Shown: positions 34,323-42,546 of the stretch, one piece after another | Numbering within the stretch: the stretch's first letter is position 1 | How the letters are laid out: each line of letters starts with the position of its first letter | Assembly: GCF_036345995.1 (NCBI RefSeq) | Contig: NZ_CP107796.1 | Coordinates: 5,828,001-5,892,000 of the forward strand | Length of the DNA: 64,000 nt | Origin: Streptomyces sp. NBC_00557 | GTDB taxonomy: Bacteria; Actinomycetota; Actinomycetes; Streptomycetales; Streptomycetaceae | Direction of reading: 5' to 3' | The notes under the pieces: generated by a model | Databases searched by the model: none | The model's input: only the letters and a program-made list of their open reading frames with translations | Told to the model about the DNA's origin: nothing | Translations under genes and position numbers: made by a program

Positions 34323-34817
34323 GTGACGACACGTGGAGTTCTGTACGTGCACTCCGCGCCGCGCGCGCTGTGCCCGCACGTCGAGTGGGCCGTCGCCGGG
34401 GTGCTCGGCACACGCGTCAGCCTCGACTGGATCCGGCAGCCCGCCGCCCCCGGGACCTGGCGCTCGGAGTTCTCCTGGCAGGGCGAGGCCGGTACGGCCT
34501 CCAAGCTGGCCTCCGCGCTGCGCGGCTGGCACCTGCTGCGCTTCGAGGTCACCGCCGAGCCCTGCCCGACGGCCGAGGGCGAGCGCTACAGCTGCACCCC
34601 CGACCTCGGCATCTTCCACGCCGTCACCGGCATCCACGGCGACATCCTCATCCCCGAGGACCGCCTCCGCGCGGCCCTGACCCGCTCCCAGCGCGGCGAG
34701 ACCGACCTCGAGGCCGAGATCGCCAAGCTGCTGGGCAAGCCGTGGGACGACGAACTGGAGCCGTTCCGGTACGCCGGGGAGGGCGCGCCGGTGCGCTGGC
34801 TGCACCAGGTGGTCTGA
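34323..34817 (+). CDS. DUF3145 protein
   Basis: Encodes 164 residues from GTG 34323 after GGAGG (34312-34316); a longer reading of the frame lacks a ribosome site. TRGVLYVHSAPRALCPHVEW opens the highly conserved actinobacterial DUF3145 family, with WHLLRFEVTAEP and FHAVTGIHGDILI further on. The protein is cytosolic and the family has no assigned function. It lies beside, and converges on, the fatty-acid synthesis cluster, an arrangement I recall from other Streptomyces. A strong terminator follows. Confidence 0.9.
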   Translation: MTTRGVLYVHSAPRALCPHVEWAVAGVLGTRVSLDWIRQPAAPGTWRSEFSWQGEAGTASKLASALRGWHLLRFEVTAEPCPTAEGERYSCTPDLGIFHAVTGIHGDILIPEDRLRAALTRSQRGETDLEAEIAKLLGKPWDDELEPFRYAGEGAPVRWLHQVV

Positions 34818-34835
34818 GCGCCCCGGACATGACGG

Positions 34836-34863
34836 AGGGCCCCTGCCGAGCGGCAGGGGCCCT
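34836..34863. terminator. Strong bidirectional terminator between DUF3145 and fabF
   Basis: AGGGCCCCTGCC (34836-34847) and GGCAGGGGCCCT (34852-34863) form a perfect 12-bp stem with a GAGC tetraloop between the convergent genes. Confidence 0.88.
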
Positions 34864-34874
34864 CACGCGCGTTC

Positions 34875-36137
34875 TCAGATCGTCCGGAACGCCAGCACCA
34901 CGTTGTGCCCGCCGAAGCCGAACGAGTCGTTCAGCGCGGCGATGCGGCCCTCGGGCAGCTGACGGGCCTCGCCGCGGACCACGTCCGCGTTGACGTCGGG
35001 GTCGAGGTCGTCGATGTTGATCGTCGGCGGAGCCGTGCGGTTGACCAGCGCCAGGATCGACGCGACGGTCTCGATGCCGCCGGCGCCGCCCAGCAGGTGA
35101 CCGGTCATCGACTTCGTCGCGGAGATCGCCATGTGGTCGACGTCGTCGCCGAACACCTTGCGCAGCGCCTTGATCTCGGCGACGTCGCCCTGCGGCGTCG
35201 ACGTGGCGTGGGCGTTCACGTGCACGACCTCGGCCGGCTTCAGGTCCGTGCTGTCCAGCAGGTTCTGCAGCGCGTGCGCGATGCCGTTGCCGGACGGCTC
35301 CGGCTGCGTGATGTGGTGGGCGTCGGCGGAGATGCCCTGGCCGACCGCCTCGGCGTAGATCCGGGCGCCGCGGGCCTTGGCGTGCTCCTCGGACTCCAGG
35401 ACGATCACGCCGGCGCCCTCGCCGAGCACGAAGCCGTCACGGCCGGCGTCGAAGGGACGGGAGGCGCCCTGCGGGTCGTCGTTGTTCTTGGACATCGCCA
35501 TCATGTTGCCGAACGCGGCGATCGGCAGCGGGTGGATGGCGGCCTCGGTGCCACCGGCCACGACCACGTCCGCACGCCCGGTGCGGATCATCTCGATCGC
35601 GTACCCGATGGCCTCCGCGCCCGAGGCGCAGGCCGAGACGGGGGTGTGCACACCGGCGCGGGCGCCCAGCTCGATGCCGACGTTGGCCGCCGGGGAGTTG
35701 GGCATCAGCATCGGCACGGTGTGCGGGGAGACGCGGCGGACGCCCCGCTCCTTGAGGATGTCGTACTGGTCCAGGAGCGTCGTCACGCCGCCGATGCCGG
35801 AGGCGATGACCGCGCCGAGGCGGTCGGGGTTCACGGACGCGTCCTCGCCGGCCCTGGCGGCGAACCCGGCGTCCTTCCAGGCCTCCTGAGCGGCGATCAG
35901 CGCGAACTGCGCCGAGCGGTCCAGCTTCCGGGCCTGCGGCCGGGGGATGATCTCGCCGGGATCCACGGCGATCTGCGCGGCGATACGGACCGGCAGGTCG
36001 GCCGCCCACTCCTGCTCCAGGAGGCTGACGCCGGACTTGCCGGCGACCAGGGCCTCCCAGAACGAAGCTGCGTCGCCACCCAGCGGTGTGGTTGCGCCGA
36101 TACCGGTGACGACCACGGTGCGATTGGTCGGGCTCAC
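34875..36137 (-). CDS. fabF: Beta-ketoacyl-ACP synthase II
   Basis: Encodes 420 residues from GTG 36137, preceded by GGAGAAAGAA; an ATG 14 codons upstream is less well placed. It elongates acyl-ACP with malonyl-ACP. The catalytic triad is C170 (VSACASGAE) with His in NAHATSTPQGD and MTGHLLGGAGG; GFGGHN closes the active site. It is the last gene of fabD-fabH-acpP-fabF and follows acpP by 86 bp. Essential in Streptomyces as the main chain-elongation synthase. Confidence 0.97.
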   Translation of the reverse strand: MSPTNRTVVVTGIGATTPLGGDAASFWEALVAGKSGVSLLEQEWAADLPVRIAAQIAVDPGEIIPRPQARKLDRSAQFALIAAQEAWKDAGFAARAGEDASVNPDRLGAVIASGIGGVTTLLDQYDILKERGVRRVSPHTVPMLMPNSPAANVGIELGARAGVHTPVSACASGAEAIGYAIEMIRTGRADVVVAGGTEAAIHPLPIAAFGNMMAMSKNNDDPQGASRPFDAGRDGFVLGEGAGVIVLESEEHAKARGARIYAEAVGQGISADAHHITQPEPSGNGIAHALQNLLDSTDLKPAEVVHVNAHATSTPQGDVAEIKALRKVFGDDVDHMAISATKSMTGHLLGGAGGIETVASILALVNRTAPPTINIDDLDPDVNADVVRGEARQLPEGRIAALNDSFGFGGHNVVLAFRTI

Positions 36138-36223
36138 GGGAATTCTTTCTCCAACGGATGCGGGAATCAACGGCGCCACCGCCGGGTGGCGGGGCCTTGG
36201 GCCCTGGGCCTAAGAGGTTGTGC

Positions 36224-36472
36224 TTAGGCCTGGTGCTTGAGGATGTAGTCGGTCGCGTCGCCGACGGTCTTGAGGTTCTTGACGTCCTCGTCCGGGATCT
36301 TCACGTCGAAGCGCTCCTCGGCGGCGACGACGACCTCGACCATGGACAGCGAGTCGACGTCCAGGTCGTCGGTGAAGGACTTGTCCAGCTGGACGTCCTC
36401 AACGGGGATCCCGGCGATCTCGTTCACGATCTCGGCGAGACCGGCGACGATCTCTTCCTGAGTGGCGGCCAT
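36224..36472 (-). CDS. acpP: Acyl carrier protein of fatty-acid synthesis
   Basis: Encodes 82 residues. The 4'-phosphopantetheine attaches to S41 in DVDSLSMVEV. The protein is acidic with the four-helix ACP pattern (EEIVAGLAEIVNEIAGI; VEVVVAAEERFDVKI; VGDATDYILKH). It carries growing acyl chains for FabH, FabF and FabD and lies between fabH and fabF. A ribosome site (GGAGC) lies eight bases before the ATG. Confidence 0.97.
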   Translation of the reverse strand: MAATQEEIVAGLAEIVNEIAGIPVEDVQLDKSFTDDLDVDSLSMVEVVVAAEERFDVKIPDEDVKNLKTVGDATDYILKHQA

Positions 36473-36553
36473 GTCAGGCGCTCCTTCTTCGATGTTCCAG
36501 ACGGTTTGTGGCGAATTCTGCCGTGCCCGATCACATGATCGGGCACGCAGTGC

Positions 36554-37585
36554 CTAGGGGAGGGTAACGACCGTGGCGGCGTAGACGAGACCCGCCCCGA
36601 ATCCGATGACGAGCGCGGTGTCGCCGCTCTTCGCCTCCCCGGTCGCCAGGAGCCGCTCCATCGCGAGCGGAATCGAGGCGGCCGAGGTGTTGCCGGTGGT
36701 GCGGATGTCACGGGCGACCGTGACGTGCTCCGGCAGTTTGAGGGTCTTCACCATCGAGTCGATGATCCGCACGTTGGCCTGGTGCGGGATGAAGACGTCC
36801 AGCTCTTCCGAGCTGATACCGGCCGCGTCCAGCGCCTGCTGGGCGACCTTCGCCATCTCGAACACGGCCCAGCGGAACACCGCCTGGCCCTCCTGCGTGA
36901 TGGCGGGGAACTTGATGTTGCCCTCGCTGTCCAGGGGCAGCTGGGAGACGTCGCCGATCCTGAAGCGGTCCCAGGGGACGGTCTGCTTGATCGTCTCGGC
37001 CTTGTCGCCCTCGGAGCCCCACACGGTCGGGCCGATGGCCGGCTCCTGGGAGGGGCCGACGACGACCGCGCCGGCGCCGTCGCCGAACAGGAAGGCGGTG
37101 GCCCGGTCCTCCAGGTCGGTCAGGTCGCTGAGCCGCTCCACGCCGATGACGAGCACGTACTCGGCGGAACCTTCCACCACCATGCCCTTGGCGAGGGTCA
37201 GGCCGTAGCCGAAGCCCGCGCAGCCCGCCGAGATGTCGAAGGCGGCGGCCTTGTCCGTGCCCAGCTTGTCGGCGATCTCGGTGGCGACGGCCGGGGTCTG
37301 GTTGAAGTGCGAGACCGTCGAGACGACCACGGCGCCGATCTGCTCGGCGGCGATGCCGGCGTCGGCGATCGCCTTGCCGCCGGCCTCGATCGACATCGCG
37401 GCCACGGTCTCCTCGGGACCGGCCCAGTGCCGGGTCTCGATGCCGGAGCGGGAGCGGATCCACTCGTCGGAGGAGTCGATCCGCTCCAGGATCACCTCGT
37501 TGGGCACGACCCGGGTCGGCCGGTAGCCGCCGACACCGAGGATGCGCGCATACGGGGCACCCTTGCTGGGCTTGATCTTCGCCAT
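36554..37585 (-). CDS. fabH: Beta-ketoacyl-ACP synthase III
   Basis: Encodes 343 residues. It condenses an acyl-CoA starter (including branched starters in Streptomyces) with malonyl-ACP. The catalytic residues are C122 (SAGCAGFGYG), His in FIPHQANVRI and Asn in GNTSAASIP; FLFGDGAGAVVVG is the family core. It follows fabD by 10 bp and precedes acpP by 81 bp. Confidence 0.97.
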   Translation of the reverse strand: MAKIKPSKGAPYARILGVGGYRPTRVVPNEVILERIDSSDEWIRSRSGIETRHWAGPEETVAAMSIEAGGKAIADAGIAAEQIGAVVVSTVSHFNQTPAVATEIADKLGTDKAAAFDISAGCAGFGYGLTLAKGMVVEGSAEYVLVIGVERLSDLTDLEDRATAFLFGDGAGAVVVGPSQEPAIGPTVWGSEGDKAETIKQTVPWDRFRIGDVSQLPLDSEGNIKFPAITQEGQAVFRWAVFEMAKVAQQALDAAGISSEELDVFIPHQANVRIIDSMVKTLKLPEHVTVARDIRTTGNTSAASIPLAMERLLATGEAKSGDTALVIGFGAGLVYAATVVTLP

Positions 37586-37595
37586 GTACGGCTCC

Positions 37596-38522
37596 TTAGG
37601 CGCCGGCGTGCTCGGAGAGGAGCGCGCGGGCCGCGTCGAGGTCGTCGGGGGTCTTCAGGGCCAGCGTCTTCACGCCGGGCAGCGCGCGCTTGGCCAGTCC
37701 GGTCAGCGTGCCGCCCGGGCACACCTCGATGAGCGCGGTGACGCCCAGCTCCTTGAAGGTCTCCATGCACAGGTCCCAGCGCACGGGGCTGGCGACCTGG
37801 CCGACCAGCCGCTCGAGCACCTCGGCGCCGCTCGCGACCGCCTTGCCGTCCTTGTTGGAGACGTAGGTCACCTCGGGGTCGGCCGGAGTCAGCTCGGCGG
37901 CGGCCTTGGCCAGCGTCTCGACGGCGGGCGCCATGTGGTGCGTGTGGAAGGCGCCGGCGACCTTGAGCGGGACGACCTTGCGGACGCCCTCGGGCTTGTC
38001 CTCGTTCAGCGCGGCCAGCTGCTCCAGCGTGCCCGCGGCGACGATCTGGCCCGCCCCGTTGATGTTCGCCGGGGTCAGGCCCAGCTTCTCCAGGTGCGCC
38101 ACGGAGGTCTCGGGGTCGCCGCCGAGCAGCGCCGACATGCCCGTCTCGGTGACCGCGGCCGCGTCGGCCATCGCCAGGCCCCGCTTGCGGACCAGGCCCA
38201 GCGCGGCGGTGTCGTCCAGCACGCCCGCGAAGGCGGCCGCGGTGATCTCACCGACGCTGTGCCCGGCGACCGCGCCAGGGGCGATCTCGGACATGGCACC
38301 GAGTGCCGCGGCGGACAGGATCCCGGCGGCGACCAGCAGCGGCTGGGCCACCGCGGTGTCGCGGATGGCATCGGCGTCGGCCTGGGTGCCGTAGTGCACC
38401 AGGTCCAGGCCGAGGGCGTCCGACCAGGCGGCGACGCGGTCGGCGGCACCGGGCAGTTCGAGCCAGGGAGTCAGGAAGCCGGGCGTCTGGGCGCCCTGGC
38501 CGGGAGCGACGAGTACGAGCAC
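37596..38522 (-). CDS. fabD: Malonyl-CoA:ACP transacylase
   Basis: Encodes 308 residues when started at GTG 38522, which has GAGAGAG seven bases upstream; another GTG two codons earlier (38528) is possible. VLVAPGQGAQTPGF is the oxyanion-hole start and S89 in AGHSVGEITAA the nucleophile; the His is in GAFHTHHMAPA. It loads malonyl onto AcpP. It is first in the fab cluster, 89 bp below fasR, with a hairpin-shaped site between. Confidence 0.96.
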   Translation of the reverse strand: MLVLVAPGQGAQTPGFLTPWLELPGAADRVAAWSDALGLDLVHYGTQADADAIRDTAVAQPLLVAAGILSAAALGAMSEIAPGAVAGHSVGEITAAAFAGVLDDTAALGLVRKRGLAMADAAAVTETGMSALLGGDPETSVAHLEKLGLTPANINGAGQIVAAGTLEQLAALNEDKPEGVRKVVPLKVAGAFHTHHMAPAVETLAKAAAELTPADPEVTYVSNKDGKAVASGAEVLERLVGQVASPVRWDLCMETFKELGVTALIEVCPGGTLTGLAKRALPGVKTLALKTPDDLDAARALLSEHAGA

Positions 38523-38588
38523 TCTCACACTCTCTCTTGGGGACGGCCGGGGCCGCCCGTGAGGACAAGGACGAAGAACACGAAGGCC

Positions 38589-38609
38589 TTTTGTGGACCT
38601 CCCACAAAA
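38589..38609. promoter_or_regulatory. Inverted repeat between fasR and fabD, operator or terminator
   Basis: TTTTGTGG (38589-38596) and CCACAAAA (38602-38609) form a perfect 8-bp inverted repeat separated by five bases. It sits directly after the fasR stop and 67 bp before fabD. It could bind FasR at the fab promoter, or end fasR transcription. Confidence 0.5.
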
Positions 38610-38611
38610 CC

Positions 38612-39829
38612 TTATGCCGGGGGTTCGCCGTCGGCCAGACGCCCCAGGATGAGTGCAATCCGCAGTGTGAACGCGGATCGTACATCCGATGGCGACCAAC
38701 CGGTGACGTCTGTCACACGTCTGAGCCGGTAGCGGACGGTGTTCGGGTGAACGAAGAGCATCCGGGCCGCGCCTTCCAGGCTGCTCGCCTGCTCCAGATA
38801 GACACTCAAGGTTTCCAGCAGCGCCGAACCGGCCTCTTCCAGAGGTCTGTAGATCTCCTCCACCAACTGCTCGCGGGCGCTCGGATCACCCGCGATCGCG
38901 CGCTCCGGGAGGAGGTCGTCCGCCAGCACCGGCCGCGGGGCGTCCTGCCAGGCCGAACACGCCTTCAGTCCCGCGGCGGCGGCCTGCGCGGACCGCGTCG
39001 CGGCCAGCAGATCGGGCACCACGGGCCCCGCGACGACCGGGCCCGCGGCGAAGGGCCCGATCAGCGACTTGGCGACGGCGAGCGGGTTGTTGCTGCCGCC
39101 GGCGATGACGACGAGCCGGTCGCCCAGCACCCCGGTGAGCACCTGCAGCTTGGCGTGCCGGGCGGCCCGCCGGATGGCCTCGACGGTCAGCTCGCTGTCC
39201 CCGTCCGGTGCCGTGCCCAGCACCACGCACACGTGCTCCGGCGAGTTCCACCCGAGCGCGGCGGCCCGGCTGACGGCCCCTTCGTCGGCCTCCCCGCTCA
39301 GCACGGCGTTGACCACGAGCGACTCCAGCCGCGCGTCCCAGGCACCGCGTGCCTCGGCGGCCTGGGCGTACACCTGCGCGGTGGCGAAGGCGATCTCGCG
39401 GGCGTACACGAGCAGCGCCTCGCGCAGCACGCTCTCGTCCCCGGGCGCCGCGACCTCGTCGATCGCGCTCTCCATGACCTCGATGGTGGTGCGCACCATC
39501 TCCACGGTCTGCCGCAGCGTGATGGCCCGGGTCAGCTCGCGCGGCGCGGTGCCGAACACGTCCGTGGAGATCGCCTGGGGTGCGTCCGGGTGCCGGAACC
39601 ACTCGGTGAAGGCCGCGATGCCCGCCTGGGCGACCAGCCCGATCCACGAGCGGTTCTCCGGGGGCATGGCCCGATACCACGGCAGGGTCTCGTCCATGCG
39701 CGCGATGGCCTGAGCGGCGAGCGACCCTGAGGACTTCTCCAGCCGCTTGAGGGTCGCGGCGTGCGGGTGGACGTCGTGCATGTGGGGATCGGCGTGCGGA
39801 TCGCTGCTGCGGGATTCGGGTTCGGGCAC
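38612..39829 (-). CDS. fasR: FasR-type activator of fatty-acid synthesis (PucR-like C-terminus)
   Basis: Encodes about 405 residues from GTG 39829; an internal ATG at codon 17 (MHDVHPH) is an alternative, and neither has a clear ribosome site. The last ~60 residues are a PucR/CdaR helix-turn-helix (YLEQASSLEGAARMLFVHPNTVRYRLRR, seen in two parts). The central region is the GGDEF-like/PucR regulatory fold. Position directly upstream of fabD matches S. coelicolor FasR, a known activator of fabDHPF. The effector is not evident from sequence. Confidence 0.88.
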   Translation of the reverse strand: MPEPESRSSDPHADPHMHDVHPHAATLKRLEKSSGSLAAQAIARMDETLPWYRAMPPENRSWIGLVAQAGIAAFTEWFRHPDAPQAISTDVFGTAPRELTRAITLRQTVEMVRTTIEVMESAIDEVAAPGDESVLREALLVYAREIAFATAQVYAQAAEARGAWDARLESLVVNAVLSGEADEGAVSRAAALGWNSPEHVCVVLGTAPDGDSELTVEAIRRAARHAKLQVLTGVLGDRLVVIAGGSNNPLAVAKSLIGPFAAGPVVAGPVVPDLLAATRSAQAAAAGLKACSAWQDAPRPVLADDLLPERAIAGDPSAREQLVEEIYRPLEEAGSALLETLSVYLEQASSLEGAARMLFVHPNTVRYRLRRVTDVTGWSPSDVRSAFTLRIALILGRLADGEPPA

Positions 39830-40003
39830 GGGACAAGACTGCCTTATCGGGCCGGGACGGTGTGCCGCCGGGGTTGGGCTGGACCGCTCGCGCCTGATGG
39901 CTCGGTCGCCTGCGGGGGCGTCTCCCTCGCGCCGGTGGCCCGGGGGCAGTGGGCGTCGGTGGGCCTGTGCCCTGTGTTTCGTGGGGCTACCGTGGTGCGC
40001 GTG

Positions 40004-40654
40004 ATGGACGTACGGCGCGCCGGTGAGCGCTACCCCGGGGGCGATCCCGAGGCCGGGATCGAGTCGTGGCACGCCTTCTCCTTCGGCCCGCACTACGACC
40101 CCGGCAACCTCCGCTTCGGCGCGCTCATCGCCTGCAACGAGGAACGGCTCGCGCCCGGCGCCGGGTTCGGCGAACACCCGCACAGCCACACCGAGATCGT
40201 CACCTGGGTCGCCGAGGGCGAGCTGACCCACCGCGACTCCACCGGCCACGAGACGAAGGTCCGCCCCGGCGACGTCCAGCGGCTCAGCGCGGCGGCGGGC
40301 GTCCGGCACGTCGAGCGCAACGACGGCCCGGCGCCGCTCACCTTCGTCCAGATGTGGCTGGCCCCCCTGGAGCCGGGCGGCGAGCCGGCGTACGAGATCG
40401 TGCCCGGCATCGCCGACGCCACCCCGTACGCCGTCCCCGAGGCCGGCGCGATGCTCCACGTACGCCGCCTGGCGCCGGCCGAGCGCACGGCCGTCCCCGA
40501 CGCGGCGCACGTCTACGTCCATGTGGTCCGCGGCGCCGTCCGGCTGGGGGAGGAGCGCCTGGACGCGGGCGACTCGGCGCGGATGACGGGGGCGGCCGGT
40601 GTGGAGGCCGTGGCCGTCACGCCGGCCGAGGTGCTGATGTGGGAGATGTCATAG
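40004..40654 (+). CDS. Pirin-family cupin protein
   Basis: Encodes 216 residues from ATG 40004 (a GTG immediately precedes it). The metal-binding cupin motif is EHPHSHTEIVTWVAEGEL, with the fourth ligand expected near GVRHVE. A second cupin half (HVYVHVVRGAVRLG) lacks the His cluster, so one metal site per chain is likely. Bacterial pirins have quercetinase or regulatory roles, undetermined here. It diverges from fasR with about 175 bp between. Confidence 0.9.
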   Translation: MDVRRAGERYPGGDPEAGIESWHAFSFGPHYDPGNLRFGALIACNEERLAPGAGFGEHPHSHTEIVTWVAEGELTHRDSTGHETKVRPGDVQRLSAAAGVRHVERNDGPAPLTFVQMWLAPLEPGGEPAYEIVPGIADATPYAVPEAGAMLHVRRLAPAERTAVPDAAHVYVHVVRGAVRLGEERLDAGDSARMTGAAGVEAVAVTPAEVLMWEMS

Positions 40655-40669
40655 CGGCGGAGGTCGGGC

Positions 40670-41491
40670 TCAGCCCCGCAGCTCCGCCAGCACCGCGTCC
40701 GTGAACGCCGGCCACGCCTCGATCGCCCAGGGCCCGAACGCCCGGTCCGTCAGCGCGACGCCGGCGACCCCCGCGTCCGGGTCGATCCACAGGAACGTAC
40801 CGGACTGCCCGAAATGCCCGAAAGTGCGTGGTGACGAGGAACTCCCCGTCCAGTGCGGGGACTTGGAGTCGCGGATCTCGAAGCCCAGCCCCCAGTCGTT
40901 GGGGTTCTGGTGCCCGTATCCCGGCAGCACCCCCTTCGTCCCCGGGTACTGCACGCTCATCGCCTCCGCGACCGTCCGCGGGTCCAGCAGCCGCGGTGCC
41001 TGCACCTCCGCCGCGAACCGCAGCAGGTCCGCGACCGTGGACACGCCGTCCTTCGCCGGGGAACCCGCCAGCGACGTCGACGTCATGCCCAGCGGCTCCA
41101 GCACCGCCTGCCGCAGATAGTCGGCGAACGGGATCTCCGTCGCCTTGGCGATGTGGTCGCCGAGCTGCTCGAACCCGGCGTTGGAGTACAGCCGCCGCTC
41201 ACCGGGCGGCGCCGTCACCCGGTGCTCGTCGAAGGCCAGCCCGGAGGTGTGGGCGAGAAGGTGGCGGACGGTCGCCCCGGGCGGCCCGGCCGGCTCGTCC
41301 AGCTCGATCGCGCCCTCCTCGTACGCGACCAGCGCGGCGTACGCGGTCAGCGGCTTGGTGACCGAGGCCAGCGGGAACCGGTGTCCGGCGGGACCGTGCG
41401 TCCCGAGGACGGTCCCGTCGGCTCGTACGACGCCCGCCGCGGCGGTGGGGACGGGCCAGTTCTCGATCAGCGCCAGGCTCTGCAACGACAT
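40670..41491 (-). CDS. Serine hydrolase, beta-lactamase/penicillin-binding fold
   Basis: Encodes 273 residues with no signal peptide. The catalytic motif is S43-V-T-K46 (LASVTKPL). The Tyr motif is YSNAGFEQLG, and the third motif HFGQSGTFLW. The enzyme is short and cytosolic, more like an esterase than a beta-lactamase. It converges on the pirin gene (15 bp between stops) and is followed upstream by a GNAT gene on the same strand, 19 bp away. Confidence 0.88.
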   Translation of the reverse strand: MSLQSLALIENWPVPTAAAGVVRADGTVLGTHGPAGHRFPLASVTKPLTAYAALVAYEEGAIELDEPAGPPGATVRHLLAHTSGLAFDEHRVTAPPGERRLYSNAGFEQLGDHIAKATEIPFADYLRQAVLEPLGMTSTSLAGSPAKDGVSTVADLLRFAAEVQAPRLLDPRTVAEAMSVQYPGTKGVLPGYGHQNPNDWGLGFEIRDSKSPHWTGSSSSPRTFGHFGQSGTFLWIDPDAGVAGVALTDRAFGPWAIEAWPAFTDAVLAELRG

Positions 41492-41510
41492 GCCGGCGAG
41501 CCTATGCGGC

Positions 41511-41984
41511 TCACAGGGCCAGCCGCATCGAGGGGTCCGGCTTGCGCACGAAACCGAGGGACGCGTACAGCGGCTCGGCCTGCGCCGACGCGTTCAGGTC
41601 GACCTGCCCGGCGCCCCGCTCCCGGAACCACTGCAGCAGCTCCTCCATGCACGCCCGCGCGTACCCGCGCCGCCGGGCGTCCGGGTCGGTGGCGACGCTG
41701 AAGACGTGCCCGACCCGCCCGTGCGGGTTCCCCGCGCGGCCGATGCGGTACTCCAGCGCCCCGCACACCAGCGCGGCCAGCGCCCCCGGCCGGTCCGGGT
41801 GATCGACGACGAACGCCACGAAGTCCCCGTCCGCGTCGGCCAGCTTCTCCCGCAGCACCGGCAGGGACTCGGTGTGCCAGTCGGTCGGCCCGCCCCCGGA
41901 CTCGAACATGGAATCGATCATGACCTGGCGCAGCCGCAGCACTTCCGCGGCGTCCTCGGGCACGGCCCGGCGTACAAGACTCAT
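41511..41984 (-). CDS. GNAT-family N-acetyltransferase
   Basis: Encodes 157 residues from ATG 41984; a longer in-frame reading runs into the MerR promoter region and is rejected. Motif A of the fold is HVFSVATDPDARRRGYARACMEEL, containing the acetyl-CoA loop RRRGYA; motif B is AEPLYASLGFVRKPD. It acetylates an unknown amine. It probably shares a transcript with the serine hydrolase downstream. Confidence 0.9.
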   Translation of the reverse strand: MSLVRRAVPEDAAEVLRLRQVMIDSMFESGGGPTDWHTESLPVLREKLADADGDFVAFVVDHPDRPGALAALVCGALEYRIGRAGNPHGRVGHVFSVATDPDARRRGYARACMEELLQWFRERGAGQVDLNASAQAEPLYASLGFVRKPDPSMRLAL

Positions 41985-42043
41985 GGGCCGCACGCTAGCG
42001 ACGCGTCCCGGACCGCGTCCTGGGGATTTCTTACCGGATCCGC

Positions 42044-42074
42044 TTGCTTGGAGTGCACTCCAACCCCATAGCGT
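42044..42074 (+). promoter_or_regulatory. MerR-type promoter with embedded palindrome
   Basis: TTGCTT (42044-42049), a 19-bp spacer and TAGCGT (42069-42074). The spacer carries most of the perfect palindrome TTGGAGTGCACTCCAA (42048-42063). Overlong spacers with a dyad inside are the hallmark of MerR-activated promoters. Confidence 0.7.
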
Positions 42075-42081
42075 GGAGGCC

Positions 42082-42546
42082 ATGACGGTGATGCAGACCA
42101 CGCCAGCGGACACCGCACGAACAGCCCCCGCCGACATCTGCTCCGCCCCGCCCAGACGCCATCCGCGCCCCGACGGCCAGGACCGCTACACGATCAGCGA
42201 GGTCGTGGCGTTCACCGGCCTGACCGCGCACACCCTGCGCTGGTACGAGCGGATCGGCCTGATGCCGCACGTCGACCGCTCGCACACCGGCCAGCGGCGC
42301 TACAGCAACCGCGACCTGGACTGGCTGGACTTCGTGACCAAGCTGCGGCTGACCGGCATGCCGGTCGCGGACATGGTCCGGTACGCGGAGCTGGTCCGGG
42401 AGGGCGAGAGCACCTACGCCGAACGGCGGGAACTGCTGGAGTCGACCCGCAGGGACGTGCTGAACCGGATCGCCGAGCTGCGCGACACGCTCGCCGTGCT
42501 CGACCGCAAGATCAGCTTCTACGCGACGGAGGGGACCACGCGATGA
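42082..42546 (+). CDS. MerR-family transcriptional regulator
   Basis: Encodes 154 residues. After a ~35-residue disordered start, the MerR winged helix begins (YTISEVVAFTGLTAHTLRWYERIGL, seen in sections; GQRRYSNRDLDWLDFV), followed by the coiled-coil dimer helix RRDVLNRIAELRDTLAVLDRKISFY. There are no metal-binding cysteines in the C-terminus, so it is a small-molecule type like many aldo-keto-linked MerR proteins. Its stop overlaps the aldo/keto reductase start by four bases. The predicted transcription start falls at or next to its ATG. Confidence 0.93.
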   Translation: MTVMQTTPADTARTAPADICSAPPRRHPRPDGQDRYTISEVVAFTGLTAHTLRWYERIGLMPHVDRSHTGQRRYSNRDLDWLDFVTKLRLTGMPVADMVRYAELVREGESTYAERRELLESTRRDVLNRIAELRDTLAVLDRKISFYATEGTTR

